Shown in pieces: positions 34,201 to 45,700 of a stretch of DNA of 64,000 nucleotides. Below the pieces are notes generated by a model that did no database searches, had not been told where the DNA came from, and saw nothing but the letters and a program-made list of their open reading frames with translations. The translations under genes were made by a program, and so were the position numbers. The stretch's first letter is position 1; every line of letters begins with the position of its first letter. Source of the stretch: Panagrolaimus kolymaensis (Eukaryota; Nematoda; Chromadorea; Rhabditida; Panagrolaimidae); assembly GCA_028622995.1 (NCBI GenBank), contig JAJQJQ010000071.1, positions 620,001-684,000 of the forward strand, written 5' to 3'.

Positions 34201-34613
34201 GCATAAAGTCATTTGTTTTGTCACCATTATTTGCAAATGCGCATAAAAGATGGCCTTTCTAAAATTAATCCTCATATAAAATTTAAAAAAAAGTTTAGCG
34301 GCAAAAAAAATTAATTACCTCTTTCTTTTCAAATTTAAATGGATATGGGGCTTGAAAGATTTTGAAAGCTAAATTTTTTTTTAAAATTTACAGAAAATGC
34401 TAGGAAATTAACAAACCTCGATCAGCAAAGGGTATAATAGAAATGGAGCCACCATCGGTATCCTTAATTCCAATTTTAACAAACCCGCCATAACAGAATT
34501 TATAAGCTTGATTAAAAAAAAGCAGTTCAGCTTTGGTATAACTCTAAATAATTGAGAAAAATAAAAACAAAATTTTTGGCGATTTAACTCACTGAAAAAT
34601 TTGAATTGTTCAT
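31270..34613 (-). CDS. WH1/PH-like domain protein with five FLYWCH-like fingers (family member D)
   Basis: Seven minus-strand exons (34613-34593, 34543-34417, 34368-34319, 34258-34139, 33543-33233, 33063-33001, 32938-31270) make 786 aa, all phases agreeing. Residues 8-106 are the WH1-like domain (LLCAFANNG...FMLLFEKR...ENIYEIF), about 107-175 the helical domain, then a linker with a basic stretch (RPIQSRKRIF). From about 275 come five repeats; the first four keep C-x2-C and H-x-C (or H-G-C), the fifth is degenerate and lacks the cysteine pairs. The linker between repeats 1 and 2 is long and Lys/Glu-rich. Exons 2 and 3 are 127 and 50 nt, exactly as in the gene at 14743. It stands on the opposite strand about 13 kb away. 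Confidence 0.85.
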
Positions 34614-35450
34614 TTTTTTGGAAAAATAAATAAACAATGGATTAATTAAAGGCAGGAAAGCAAACAAATCAATAACAAAAAGATTTTATATTTTAGTGTG
34701 CCAATTTTTTTGGCAACAAAAGACAAACTATGTTTGTTTGTATGTATTGCACAAAAAAATGATGTTACGCGGGTGATAGATGTCTGGCAGTCATTGAAAA
34801 AGAAAAAAAAAACGCAGGAGGTGCAGCAAGCCTCTCTTGCTCAAAAAATCTAATAAAAGCGCGCAAAAAAAAGAAAAGAGATTTTTGTTCAAAAAAAGGA
34901 AGGAGGATGAATAAAAATTTCGTCGGACTTACTCCTTTACTTGGGGTTTCTATTATTTTTGGCGGTAATAATAAGTGTTTATAAGTAAGCAAATTATTCT
35001 CTTTTTTTGGGAAAGAAAAAAAAAGTTATGAAAAGTAAAGTAATTCAAAATCATTTAATTTTTGGGTTCAAAAAATATAGTTTTAAGTTTAAAAAAATAA
35101 TGGAATGCTTTTTTTGATTATTTAGAAAATTTGAGGATAATTTTTTTATTTGTTCCCTTTTTCATCCCCATCTCTTTAAAAATTTTAAATTACATAATCT
35201 TGCTTTTTTTCTTTTTAATATACGAAAGAAAAACATTTGAAATCGAAGCAATCTCAAAAATATGGTTTAAGCTGTTGCTGGAAATGTGGAAAAGAATTTT
35301 TTTCTTTGGCTCTTTTTTTTAAATGTCTTTTTTTTTCTGCATTTTTAGAGCGGAAATTGATTAACATTAAGTTTGCTTATTGAAAAACCAATGTTGAATA
35401 TCCATTATTTTTTGTTTAATTTTTTTAATGTCGAAATTTTTAAGTTATTT
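34614..35450. other. Intergenic, low complexity
   Basis: Upstream of the minus-strand finger gene; purine- and pyrimidine-rich runs, no supported feature. Confidence 0.4.
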
Positions 35451-36078
35451 GTTATACACAGGAAGAAGAAAGAGTCGTGGTTGGACGCGGACGCAACGAC
35501 GCAAACGAAAAAGAAAAAAGAGTCCGACGCAGACGCAGGACGCATTTTTTTTGTGGGATGCAGTTTTGCCAAAAAATATTACCAAATTGGTAAAGGTTTA
35601 TCAAATTACTGTTTATATTTTTTTTCTAAATTTCTTAATATTTTTTTAACCTTTATTTTATTTTTCTTATTTGATCTTTCTCATATCCTTCACATCGCAT
35701 TGACTAATTTGGAATTGTGAAATATGTTTTTGTCTAAAAAACTAGCGATATGCTGAATCATAAAAGGTCAAATGGCGCCGCGCAATTTTCTAGAAATGTT
35801 TGGAAAAATATTCATTTTTTGGTTGTTTATATAAAAATGGCTCGCCATTTTCAACTTTAGTCAATTTTAGTTTCACTCTATTCTTTAGTCGTTTTGATAG
35901 TTGGTTGATTGAATTTAAATAAAAGAAACTTTTGAGTTTCTCATTCATTTTTTAAGAGGACCATTTCTAAAATTTTTATCAGTTATAATTATTTTTTGTT
36001 AAAACTATTTATTTAAGAATATACTCGTTTTGTAGATTTTGTTATTTTTGTATTGTAAAAAAAGCAAGTTCTATTTTA

Positions 36079-37280
36079 GATGTGGAATACTTTTAGTTCC
36101 TTTCATAAAATTCAAAATTCTAAATCAAAAAATTCATGCGATACTTCTTTTTTAAAGGGAGTGTCTCAAGCGATAGAGATTTTTTTTACGACGGACGGAT
36201 GTTCCTAGCCCGAAAGTTCACTTCTTCGAATTTTCGTTGCTTTTTGTAACACTTCGAGAAAAAAAAACAAAGTGCTACAAAAAGCTACAAAAAATCTGTA
36301 GCTCTTTGTAAGCTTTTGAGACAATGAAAAAAAACTTTCGAGCTAGGAACACCCGCTGTAAGGAAATCTCTATCGCTTGAGACACTCCCTTTAAGTACAG
36401 CAAATATCAACCCATCAAAGAATTTTCATTACTGTAAGTTGCCAATATTGTAATTTTTATTAAAATAAACGTGAAAATTTAGCTAATCCACCAATTCCAT
36501 TCATCCCATCGTTAAATGATATTCGAGTTGTTGAAAAGCTAGAAATTTATGTGAAAGCTTTATCTATTTTTGTTTTTAAATATGGTATAACAGAATTTGA
36601 TCATGAATTTGTTCTAACAGATCTTGATAAAATGGTTTGTTTGATTTTAAAAAATGAGTAATTTGATAAAATATTAATTTTTATAGATTCCAGAAGTGGA
36701 AACGTTTCAATCACTAATTCAACCCACTAATGATCTTTCTTTTCTAGTTTGTTCACCTATTTACAGTAAGATGATTTCTCATCTAGATGTTCCACCAGAA
36801 TTTCCTCAAAAACGTGTTCAAGAAATCATGGCACAACCAAGAGATTCATCCGAAATTACTTATTCGGTTTCCCCATCGAACGTCACCAAAATGAAAAAAT
36901 ATCATATTGATGAAACTTCTAAATGCTATTCTAGCATTTCTGAACCTCGAATGAACCCAAGCCAAAATTCATCATTTAAATTCCAAGGTGAACAAAAAAC
37001 AATCGTCAGGAAAGCGGCCTTAAATATTGTTGCTCAAGACTTGGTTCCATTTTCTACAACTCACAAAAAAGGCTTCCTTGATTATACCCAAACAATCATT
37101 AAAATTGGGTGTGCCATTTTTTTATACTAATAATTACTTTTTTTATTTTTAATGTTTAGTGCTGAAATCGGTGTTGAAGCAGCTAAGTCTTTAACAATTG
37201 ATCAAATACGTGAGCTTGTTCCCCATCCAACAACAATTTCTCATGATGTCAACACAATTAGCTCAACAATCCATCTCTAA
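36079..37280 (+). pseudogene. hAT transposase N-terminal part, interrupted
   Basis: Exons 36079-36433 (interrupted by the MITE at 36156-36390), 36483-36634, 36687-37108 and 37160-37280. The first exon has a BED-finger-like W..F start (MWNTFSSFHK) and a lone Cys. The third and fourth read AALNIVAQDLVPFSTTHKKG and IRELVPHPTTI, matching the hAT motif 'DLRPFS.V...GF...LP.R.T'. The RNase-H catalytic part and the C-terminal dimerisation domain are absent. Beyond HPTTISHD the frame stops at 37280, while another frame from ATG 37246 stays open to 37344, so a frameshift is likely. Confidence 0.6.
36156..36390. mobile_element. TTAA-flanked MITE nested in the hAT gene
   Basis: 235 bp with near-perfect inverted ends (AGGGAGTGTCTCAAGCGATA, about 29 bp) and TTAA on both sides (36152-36155, 36391-36394). 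Leaving out the element and one TTAA keeps exon 1 open and in the phase needed by exon 2, which supports a clean TTAA insertion into a once intact exon. An inner pair (TGTTCCTAGCCCGAAAG / CTTTCGAGCTAGGAACA) forms a second stem. Confidence 0.85.
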
Positions 37281-37574
37281 TTTAGTTCTTTCTAATGCTA
37301 TTACAAAATTTGTTAAAGATCTTAACCTTTATAATTCTCAATGAATGTTATTTGTATTATTGTGTTGATAAATTTTTTATAAATAAAAATGAGTTCTGTA
37401 AAAATTTTCTTAAAAAAATCAGGTGTCAGGTTGGAAAAAAGAGCAAGCAAACGCTTTTGGCAAAATGAAATTCAACGTTATTTTTGCGTCGCAATTTGAA
37501 AATCGGACGCAAGAGAAAAAATAAAAATGCGTCGATGCGTCTTTTTTTGCCTCTTTCTGTTTCCTGGTTATACA

Positions 37575-38107
37575 AAATCATTTTGAGAGAAAAAAATTTG
37601 TTTTAAACAAACGGCTTTTTCGATAAAACAAAATCTGCTAGTTTCAAAAATTTCTGCAGCACGAAATTGTAGCATTCTTTGTTTTTCTGAAATTGTAAAA
37701 GCAAATTTATTTCCAGCTTTAACAAATCCATTTTTGAAGAATGCATAATTTTTTTCGTAAAGTATTTTTCATCGCATTCTGATGTTTTACTTCGTCATTG
37801 AAAATAATTATTTTATGACTATAAAATATTTTATTTATAGCTAATATTTTTTAAACCTCTAGCTTTAATAATCTGCCATAAAGAAAAATTGGGTAATTTA
37901 AAAACAAAGTATTGAGAAACATAATATTCGGGGTTGCTATTGAAAGGAAAGTAACAAGCATGATACTTCAGATCAATGATGGTATTTTTCAATAATTATA
38001 AAAACATTTAAGTAATTAATAGGATGATAAAATATAAAAAATAGAAATTTTTTCTAGCAGTTATTCATCTAAATATCAGTGAGAAATGCTCTGTTGCATT
38101 TGTTATT
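37575..38107. other. Intergenic
   Basis: No supported feature between the hAT element and the third SINE copy. Confidence 0.4.
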
Positions 38108-38278
38108 GAACTAGCGCAGCGGTTAGCGCTTCTGATCTTCACTTGAAGATCAACGGTTCGAATCCCATCCGATGATTTGAAAAGTTACTGATGTTCACCT
38201 TCTATTATCATAACCAGGGTTAATTCCCAGGGGTTGGTAATAGAAGTTTGTGATGGTTGTGCTAAGTGTATGAGGAAA
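38108..38278 (+). mobile_element. tRNA-derived SINE, copy 3 (best preserved)
   Basis: Head ACTAGCGCAGCGGTTAGCGC is a good A box, and GGTTCGAATCC about 33 nt later is a perfect B box. The non-tRNA body carries CTTCTATTATCATAACCAGG and the inverted TAATAGAAG, so it can fold back. The 3' end TGTATGAGGAA is shared with copy 2. No CCA end and no foldable acceptor arm, so it is not a tRNA gene itself. Confidence 0.85.
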
Positions 38279-41200
38279 TATTTTTTCACTTTATTTTTTA
38301 TTATCGTTTAGATATTTGCCATTTCTTAGAGGGTTGCAAATTTCTCCTCCTTAACCTTTTCTTTTTAATGGTCCAACTTTGGATGTTTATTCCTCTATAA
38401 AATAGTTATTTCCAGAAAAAGCACTTTATTTTTAAATTAAAATTTTAATTTTTTATAAAACAAGCTTCAACTCATTTTTAATTTTTTAAAAAGCTTTTCC
38501 GTTATGTATTTTAGGCTACTAAAATTTATTTAACAGTATTAAAAAAAACATTTTTGATAAAACAAACAAACTTTTTAAAATTAACTTCGAGTATTTGCCA
38601 AAAATGTAGCATTGAATGGAATTCACAATGCTTTTCTTTTTACCTGAATTCTTTTGGCCTTGTTGATACTTAGTTAACTTGCATTAATACGGAAAGTTAT
38701 TTAGCTTAAATTTATTGTGCGGTTTTTTAATTTTCTGCTTACAGGTAATTTCTTTATAGCTGATATAATTAAAAGCGAGAGAGTGTATTTAGAAAAAGAA
38801 AATAAAATTTTTCATGAAAGTACCATAAACAATTTTTTGATTGTTGCTTTAAAGTTTAAACCTAATCCTTCGTTTTCTGCCCTTCCACAATCCATAATAA
38901 GAATCGTTTTTAAATAGCAATTATGGATGGATTTGTTAGATAATTTTATAATAAAATTTAATTTGTCATTTGACTGAGTAAAAACCCATTTAAAAGTGAC
39001 CAAAAAATTTCAAAAATGTCAAACAAGTTCCCAAGGAATTATTCCTTTGCTTGAAAGAGTCAATCCAAGAGAAAAAAAAACGTGTATGATTTTTAATTAA
39101 TTTTTAAAGGGATTTTAGTAGCATATTTTTACAAGTACAATTTTAGCTTTTTTTTGTCTTATTAGACTTTTGTGAAATATGACGTCTGTGAATTGAAAAA
39201 CTTTATCTAGGTTTTAATTTAAAAAAAAAACTGACTTCGAATTTTTGGATTTAATATTAACACACTTAAAGCTGAAATAAATATTACAAAAGCAACTGAA
39301 GTCATTTATTATGGAAAAAGGCTGTAATAAGTAAATTCTAAATTTGAATAAGCAAAAAGCATCAACACCATAAACTGTAAAAAAAATTATAAATGCATTT
39401 TTTAGAATCACATAAAATTTTTTAACTCAAGAAATTATTTTTTAAGCAACTTTTTCCAGCTATGAATTAGGTGACAATATAGCATAAAAAATTTATGAGC
39501 TTCTATTAAATAACTGAAACTTACAATGTTTACAAAAAAACCATAAAAAGTTACTGCAAACGTATTTTTTTGCATAGACAGGGGACAGTGATTTTTTTTC
39601 GTAATTTTAAAAACATTCTTGTATAATATGCACATCTAAATTTTTTTCCATCCTTTCTATTCATTTTTTTATGCTACAAAAATTGAAAAGCGTTAGTTTT
39701 TCAAAGGTGTGAAGATGGGGAATTTTGTTTGCTTACTTACTTATAAACTTACCCAGTCTCAAATTTTTTGATAAAACTAAAGTTGTACCTTCCCAAAAAA
39801 ATGATAGCAAAAAGTAAAATCAAAGAACTGAAGCAATGGAGCAAATATATGAATAAAAAGAAATATTTTTTAGAGAAGAGAAACTAATAATTGTTTCTCG
39901 TTTTGTGTTGAAGCTTTCATTCAAATGTGTCTCTTACACTTCCGTTTTTTAACACCTTTCTTTTTTCTCCTTTTCAAATTCTCTTACTTTTTAAAAAAAT
40001 AATTTATATGACAAAAAAAAATGTATGTAAATGACATTTTGTTTTTTTCGCTTTTAAAAATGACTCTAGCCTTTTTTTGTTGTTGCAAAAATTGAGATTT
40101 TATTGATTTACTATTTTTTAGAAACTCTTCTCAAATCGAAGTATCTTAAAATTCATTCTTTGATACATTTCTTATTGCTTTTTGTGATTATAAATTTTCT
40201 TTATAATTTTTTAATAAAAAAAGCTTTTCTTAAAATTTTTTTTCCTCGTTTTTTTCTTTGTCATTGATTCACAGGAATCAAAAATATGTTTCGCTTATTG
40301 GCTTATTGCTTTTGTTGTTGTTGGTGCAGAGGCTTTATGATTGTTTGTAAAACGGTGAACTTTAAAGAAAGCAGTGCTTTTAAGAAATAAGAAGAAAGAG
40401 AAAAAAATTTAGCGAAAAAATTTGTTGCTTTGATCAAAGTTGTTGTCACTCTGTCCCATGAAATATTTTTATTTTTTTTCCAAATCAAATTAAAATATTA
40501 CGGATTTGAATAAAAATCAATTTTGGAAAAAACAACTTTTTTTTTCACAAGAAATCGATATAAATAATTTGGAACATTTTTTTGTTTATTCTTCTCACTT
40601 TTGAACCTAAAAGTATAAAAATGCCGTTTGATATTTTGTAAAGCGAAAGTAATGTGGAGCAAATAAATTAAAAAAGGCCAAATCTTTTAAAACTAATTTT
40701 GGCCCGACGAACACTTTTTTAAATAAACAAAAATGCGGAAAAGTTGGTGGTGACGAACCACTTGTTTTCGATCTCTTAAACAAAAAAAATAATAGAGATC
40801 GTCTGACGAAGCTGACGAATTTTTTTAGTTTAAAGAAAAAGCTATTCATATTTTATAAACATTTTTTAAAAGCATTTTGTGGTCATTTAAATCGAAAAGA
40901 CGAAATAACGTGGGATATTTTTTTGATGTTTGTTTGTCTAAGGAATTGTTTTTCTTTATTTTCTCGTATGTTTTTATTTATTTTAAATTTTTTTAGTGTT
41001 TGGCACTCTTCCAATTTGACCTTACTTATGCTTTTTCGTCTTTGCCTTTGCATTTTTACCGCTTCAGCTAAGTAAGCAAAAAAGTAAAAAGCATAACCCT
41101 TTATTATTTGTCTTTTTTATTTCAACAAAGTCGAGAGCAAGCTCGTTTGGCAGCTGTTTCAATGGCCAAGTCAACTAACACCGCTGCCGCCACTAGCGGC

Positions 41201-42729
41201 GCTACTACAGAGCTCCAAGCGACAAACAAAAAAACGTTGGCAATTTTTTTTTTGAAAATTTTCATGCGGAGAAAAAAGCAGCTTCTTTTCTTTTTTAGAC
41301 TAAAATCGAATTCGAACACGAAAAATAAAGAAAACAAGAACCAACTATGACGCGTTGAGACCAGCTTTGTGCCAGAATAAAACCAACTCACTCAAACAAA
41401 AACAAAAAAGAGAAAGAAAAAAAGTCCCCTCCCCAAAGGGACAGAAGAAGGGCTGAAAAGGAGAGTGAGGGAGAGTTGAAAGCTGCTTTTGCCGTTTTAA
41501 AGAAAAAAAGGCAGCTAAACAAGCTAGTCAATAGTTAAAAGTCTGCATTTAGATTTCTCTTTTTCAAAAGGGAGAAAGCCTGTTTGTATGAATTTTTGAA
41601 CAAACGTTCGTCGTACTCTAATGGGTTTTAAAAAACGAAAAAATTTATCCCTTCATGTCTTTTTTTTTACTTTTGAAATATTAATTTTTAGGTAAGCCTT
41701 TTTTCCAAATACATATATTGTTAATTTTTCATTCCACAAAAAGATTCATTTTGCTTTAAAAAAAACAAAATCCGAAAATTATGTTAGCAATAGCCTTTTA
41801 AAATTTTAATTTTATTTTATTTTTCATCATTTTGTCAAATGAAAGAATAAAGCAATTGAAGCTTTTCTCGCTCTCGCTCTTTCTTTCTCTTGCATCTTTT
41901 TTTTCTTCTTCAAAAGTTTAAATAAAGAAGAGAGAAGCCTTCATTTCAATTAATGAAATTTTATTATTGCGATCGCAATGTTCTTATTTACTTCATGCGC
42001 TTAAATTTGCTTCTTTTCTTCTTCTTTTTTTCTTTCGTTTTGTTATACTTCCGTCTTAACTTTTTTTTCTTCATTTTTTATTTGAATAAGAATATGAAAA
42101 GCTATTTTTACGTAAAAGAAATTGGTGACGCGATGAACTTTGTTTTCTTTTTTTTTGAAAATTTTGGATTATTGTTTTAATGAATTTATTTCAAATTTTG
42201 ACTATTTTCTAATAGATTAATTTTTGTGTTAAGATTACTTCCATTTGCTTTGGAGCAGAAACACCTAATAAATTTTTTAAATTTCTTTTCATTTTTCTTT
42301 TTTAAGCTTTATAAATTTTTTCAAGATAAAAAAAATCTACTAATTTTTCTTTATTTATCTCAAATAAGTTACTAGCTTAATCATTATATTTTTTTATCTT
42401 GCTGCTATTGTAAAGCTTATTGATACTTGTTTGTTTTTGGTATTATCAAGCTTATTTTTTTCAATAACCTTTTCGAAGCTGTGCTATCAATTTTTTATTT
42501 TTTATTTTTTTTAAACTATGACCAGGAACGGAAAAAAACAAATGTTAATAGCTGTTTATTTAGAAAATCAATTTGTTTGTTTTCTCTTTTTTAACCCCAA
42601 AGCTTTATTAATTTTTTTGCCATGAAAATTCCGTGAAAAGTTTTTTCTTTTTTGATGGAAAATTAAAAAAATTAAACTTCTCATTTCAGACATTTTTAAT
42701 TTTGTAATTTACATAGGGAAAGTAGAAAA
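38279..42729. other. Long AT-rich region upstream of the SLC4 gene
   Basis: 4.4 kb with no gene I can support. At 38750-38917 an exon-like ORF after a TTACAG acceptor is possible but isolated. A GC-richer stretch at 41120-41230 reads QARLAAVSMAKSTNTAAATS in one frame and might be an alternative first exon or leader of the transporter gene; no joining donor is obvious. CT-rich runs near 41870-41900 could be promoter DNA. Confidence 0.4.
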
Positions 42730-45700
42730 ATGCAGGGTGGTGATAATGACACAGAATCCACAGATGAACCACCTACCATAATTGCACCAAAAACTGGGGA
42801 AGGATCATCCTATCTACCAGCAGCTGGAGAAGCTTCAGCTCAAGCCCCATGGATGTCCATGGGAATTCATCGACCTGAAGATGGAACAAGTCTTCGTCGT
42901 CGCCGGTTAAGCACCAACCGAGATTCCCTAATTCCTGAAACTCAATGGGGTGATTTAGCACCCGGTGCACGTGTAATGTTTTTATTGAAAAATAAAAATG
43001 AAGTTCCATCACTTTTTACTGAAATGTGTGAATTAACTCAAAATGGAGCTTCAGAGGAATGGAAAGAAACTGCACGTTGGGTTAAATTTGAAGAGGATGT
43101 GGAAGAAGGTGGAAATCGATGGTCAAAGCCCCATGTTGCTACTCTTTCTCTTCATGCCCTTTTTCAATTAAGGTAAACAATTTATGCCATTAAAAAAACA
43201 AAAAAATGATCTCAAAACGAAAGATAGCTGCTTTTATGTCCATTTTTTGAAAAACAATGAATGGACTTGTAAAAGAGATTTATTAAGATAATTTTTGTGG
43301 CTTAATTTTTGGAAACTTTTAAAAGAAATGATTTTAAAATTTTTTCATAAAACTTATGGATTTTATAATTTTCTAGAAGCTGCATTTTAAATGGATTGGT
43401 TCTCATGGATGTTGAAGCCCCAACACTTGCCGATTTGACAGGTTAATTTTATTTTTACAAAAAAAAAACAAGAAATACAGATAAACTTAAATTTTAAAAT
43501 AAATACGGAAAATAAAATTTATTTATGTTTTTTGGACGACTATATTTAGGCTTTAGCATTTTCGTTTGATTTTTTTTAGAAAAAAAAACAGAGACAAAAA
43601 TTAAAAAATAAATTTGGTTTTAGATTTAATATTGCTGGAATTAAAAAGAAGTGATCAATTAGATGAATCAGGGCTTGATGGGGTTCGCCACGTTTTGAGC
43701 CTTCGCCATGTCCATCAATATGAACAAGCTCGACGGGATGGATCTGCAAATGGTTCGAATCAAGGTGGCTTTCTCAATGCTGTTCGATCCATATCAGATA
43801 TAGGACGTTCATTTTCACATGGAAGAAATTTGCAAAAGCAAGCAAAGGATGCTGGAGGAGAAACAGATGAATCAGCCCAAACTTCACCAAAGAAAACGAT
43901 GGGAGCACAACTTGAACTTCCTAAAGTTGGTTCAGTTCCAAAAGATATAACTCGAGAAGGATCACACACAGATGTGAATAAGGGAAATATGCATTTTCTC
44001 AAAAAATTACCTCCTGGCGTTGAAGCAACTTCAGTATTGGTTGGAGAAGTGGATTTTCTTTCTCATCATATTACAGTATTTGCTCGACTTAAAACAGCTC
44101 AAATTCTCGGTGATTTAACGGAAGTTCCAGTTCCAACTCGGTTTATGTTTATTTTATTGGGACCGCGAGGGCATGGAAGTCAATTTAAAGAAATGGGAAG
44201 AGCAATTTCAACGTTAATGGCGGATGAAATTTTTCATGATGTCGCATATAAAGCCACGAATCGCGACGATTTATTAGACGGGGTGGATGAATTTTTGGAT
44301 CAAGTAACTGTATTACCACCAGGTGAATGGGATCCCAAAATTCGTATTGAACCACCGACAATAATCCCATCCCAACAAAAACGAATTGAAACTGCGAAGG
44401 ATTTAATGATGTTGGAAAAAGGTGCAATGATAAAAAAGCCTCTCGAAGAAGATGAACCTGATGGACATGGAACTGATCCAGCATTAAAGAAAACAGGGAA
44501 ATTTTGTGGTGGACTTATGGCAGATATTAGACGCAAACTTCCTTGGTATAAATCAGATTTTACGGATGCTTTAAACATGCAATCTGTTGCAACATTTTGT
44601 TTTATGTATTTTGCTTTATTAGCACCCATTGTTACATTTGGTGGACTTCTTGAAGAAGCAACTCATCAACGAATGGCAGCTATGGAAAATATATTTAGTG
44701 GAGCAATTTGTGGAACAATCTATCATTTATTAAGTGGGCAACCTTTAACTGTTATAGGTTCAACTGGCCCTGTACTTGTATTTGAAACAATTTTATTTGA
44801 TATTTGTACTTCCCTTGATTTAGATTACCTTTCTTTTCGAACATGGGTTTATTTATGGACGGCAATAATTTTGCTGATTATGGTTGTGACGGATGCTTCA
44901 GCATTAGTTTCATATATTACAAGATTTACTGAAGAATGTTTTGCAACTTTAATTGCTGTAATATTTATTTATGAAGCAATTATGAAATGGGCAAAAATTA
45001 AAGAATCTCTTGAAGTAATCGTTTATACACCACCTGGTGAAGAAGTAGGCGATGGAAGTTGTGTCTGTGTCTCATCTGATGCATCCATGGGTGATATTCA
45101 CAACATTGCTCATCGAAAGCATTTGGAATATCTTTTACCTTCTGGAAATGCCACATTTGATTATTCAAAAGTAAGCAAATTTTTTAACCAAAAAAAATAA
45201 GAATAAAAAAATATTTAAAGGATTATTACAAAAACATTTGCTAATAATATTTTGAAGTAAAAAAATTAGACTTCAACTTAAAAAAAGTAAACTTACCAAA
45301 GCTTCAAATTACAAAAATTTATTTATTTTTAAAGTTAATTCGTTTAAAAAATGCTAAAAATTTGACTGTATTATTTTTAGATTGAGACCAAGAAAATACA
45401 TATTTAATGTTGTTAATTATATTTTTCTAGATACCTCTTTCCTACTGCAAGCCTCTTCTTGGCCATTTAGAAGGTGATGCGTGTTATGTCATGTATGATA
45501 AATGGTATATGAGTTTTATCCTCATGATGGGAACTTTTTTCATTGCATTGACCCTTAAAGTAAGCAATTCATTATTTTAATAAAAATTCCATCCAAAATT
45601 TTTTTAGAAATGCCGAAATACTTGCTATTTCCCATCTCGAGTTCGACAATTTTTATCTGATTTTGCTGTTATGCTTGCAATTGGAATTATGACCGGTATT

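Larger units (their letters stand above)
35459..37566 (+). mobile_element. hAT transposon with 8-bp target duplication
   Basis: The element starts CAGGAAGAAGAAAGAG and ends with the inverse of CAGGAAACAGAAAGAG (14 of 16 identical). It is flanked on both sides by the same 8 bp, GTTATACA (35451-35458 and 37567-37574); 8-bp duplications are the hAT signature. Subterminal zones carry many GACGC copies on both sides (35490-35545 and 37480-37540), like the repeated transposase-binding motifs of other hATs. The 2108 bp hold a broken transposase-like gene and a nested MITE. The coding part is too short for a full transposase (about 600 aa or more), so this is a non-autonomous derivative. Confidence 0.85.

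Noticed and set aside
35373..35720. Lys/Arg-rich ORFs at the hAT left end
   Set aside because: They translate the GACGC-rich subterminal repeats of the transposon.
38108..38180. A tRNA gene
   Set aside because: A and B boxes are present, but no cloverleaf acceptor stem closes and the same head occurs in two other copies with a shared non-tRNA tail; it is a SINE.
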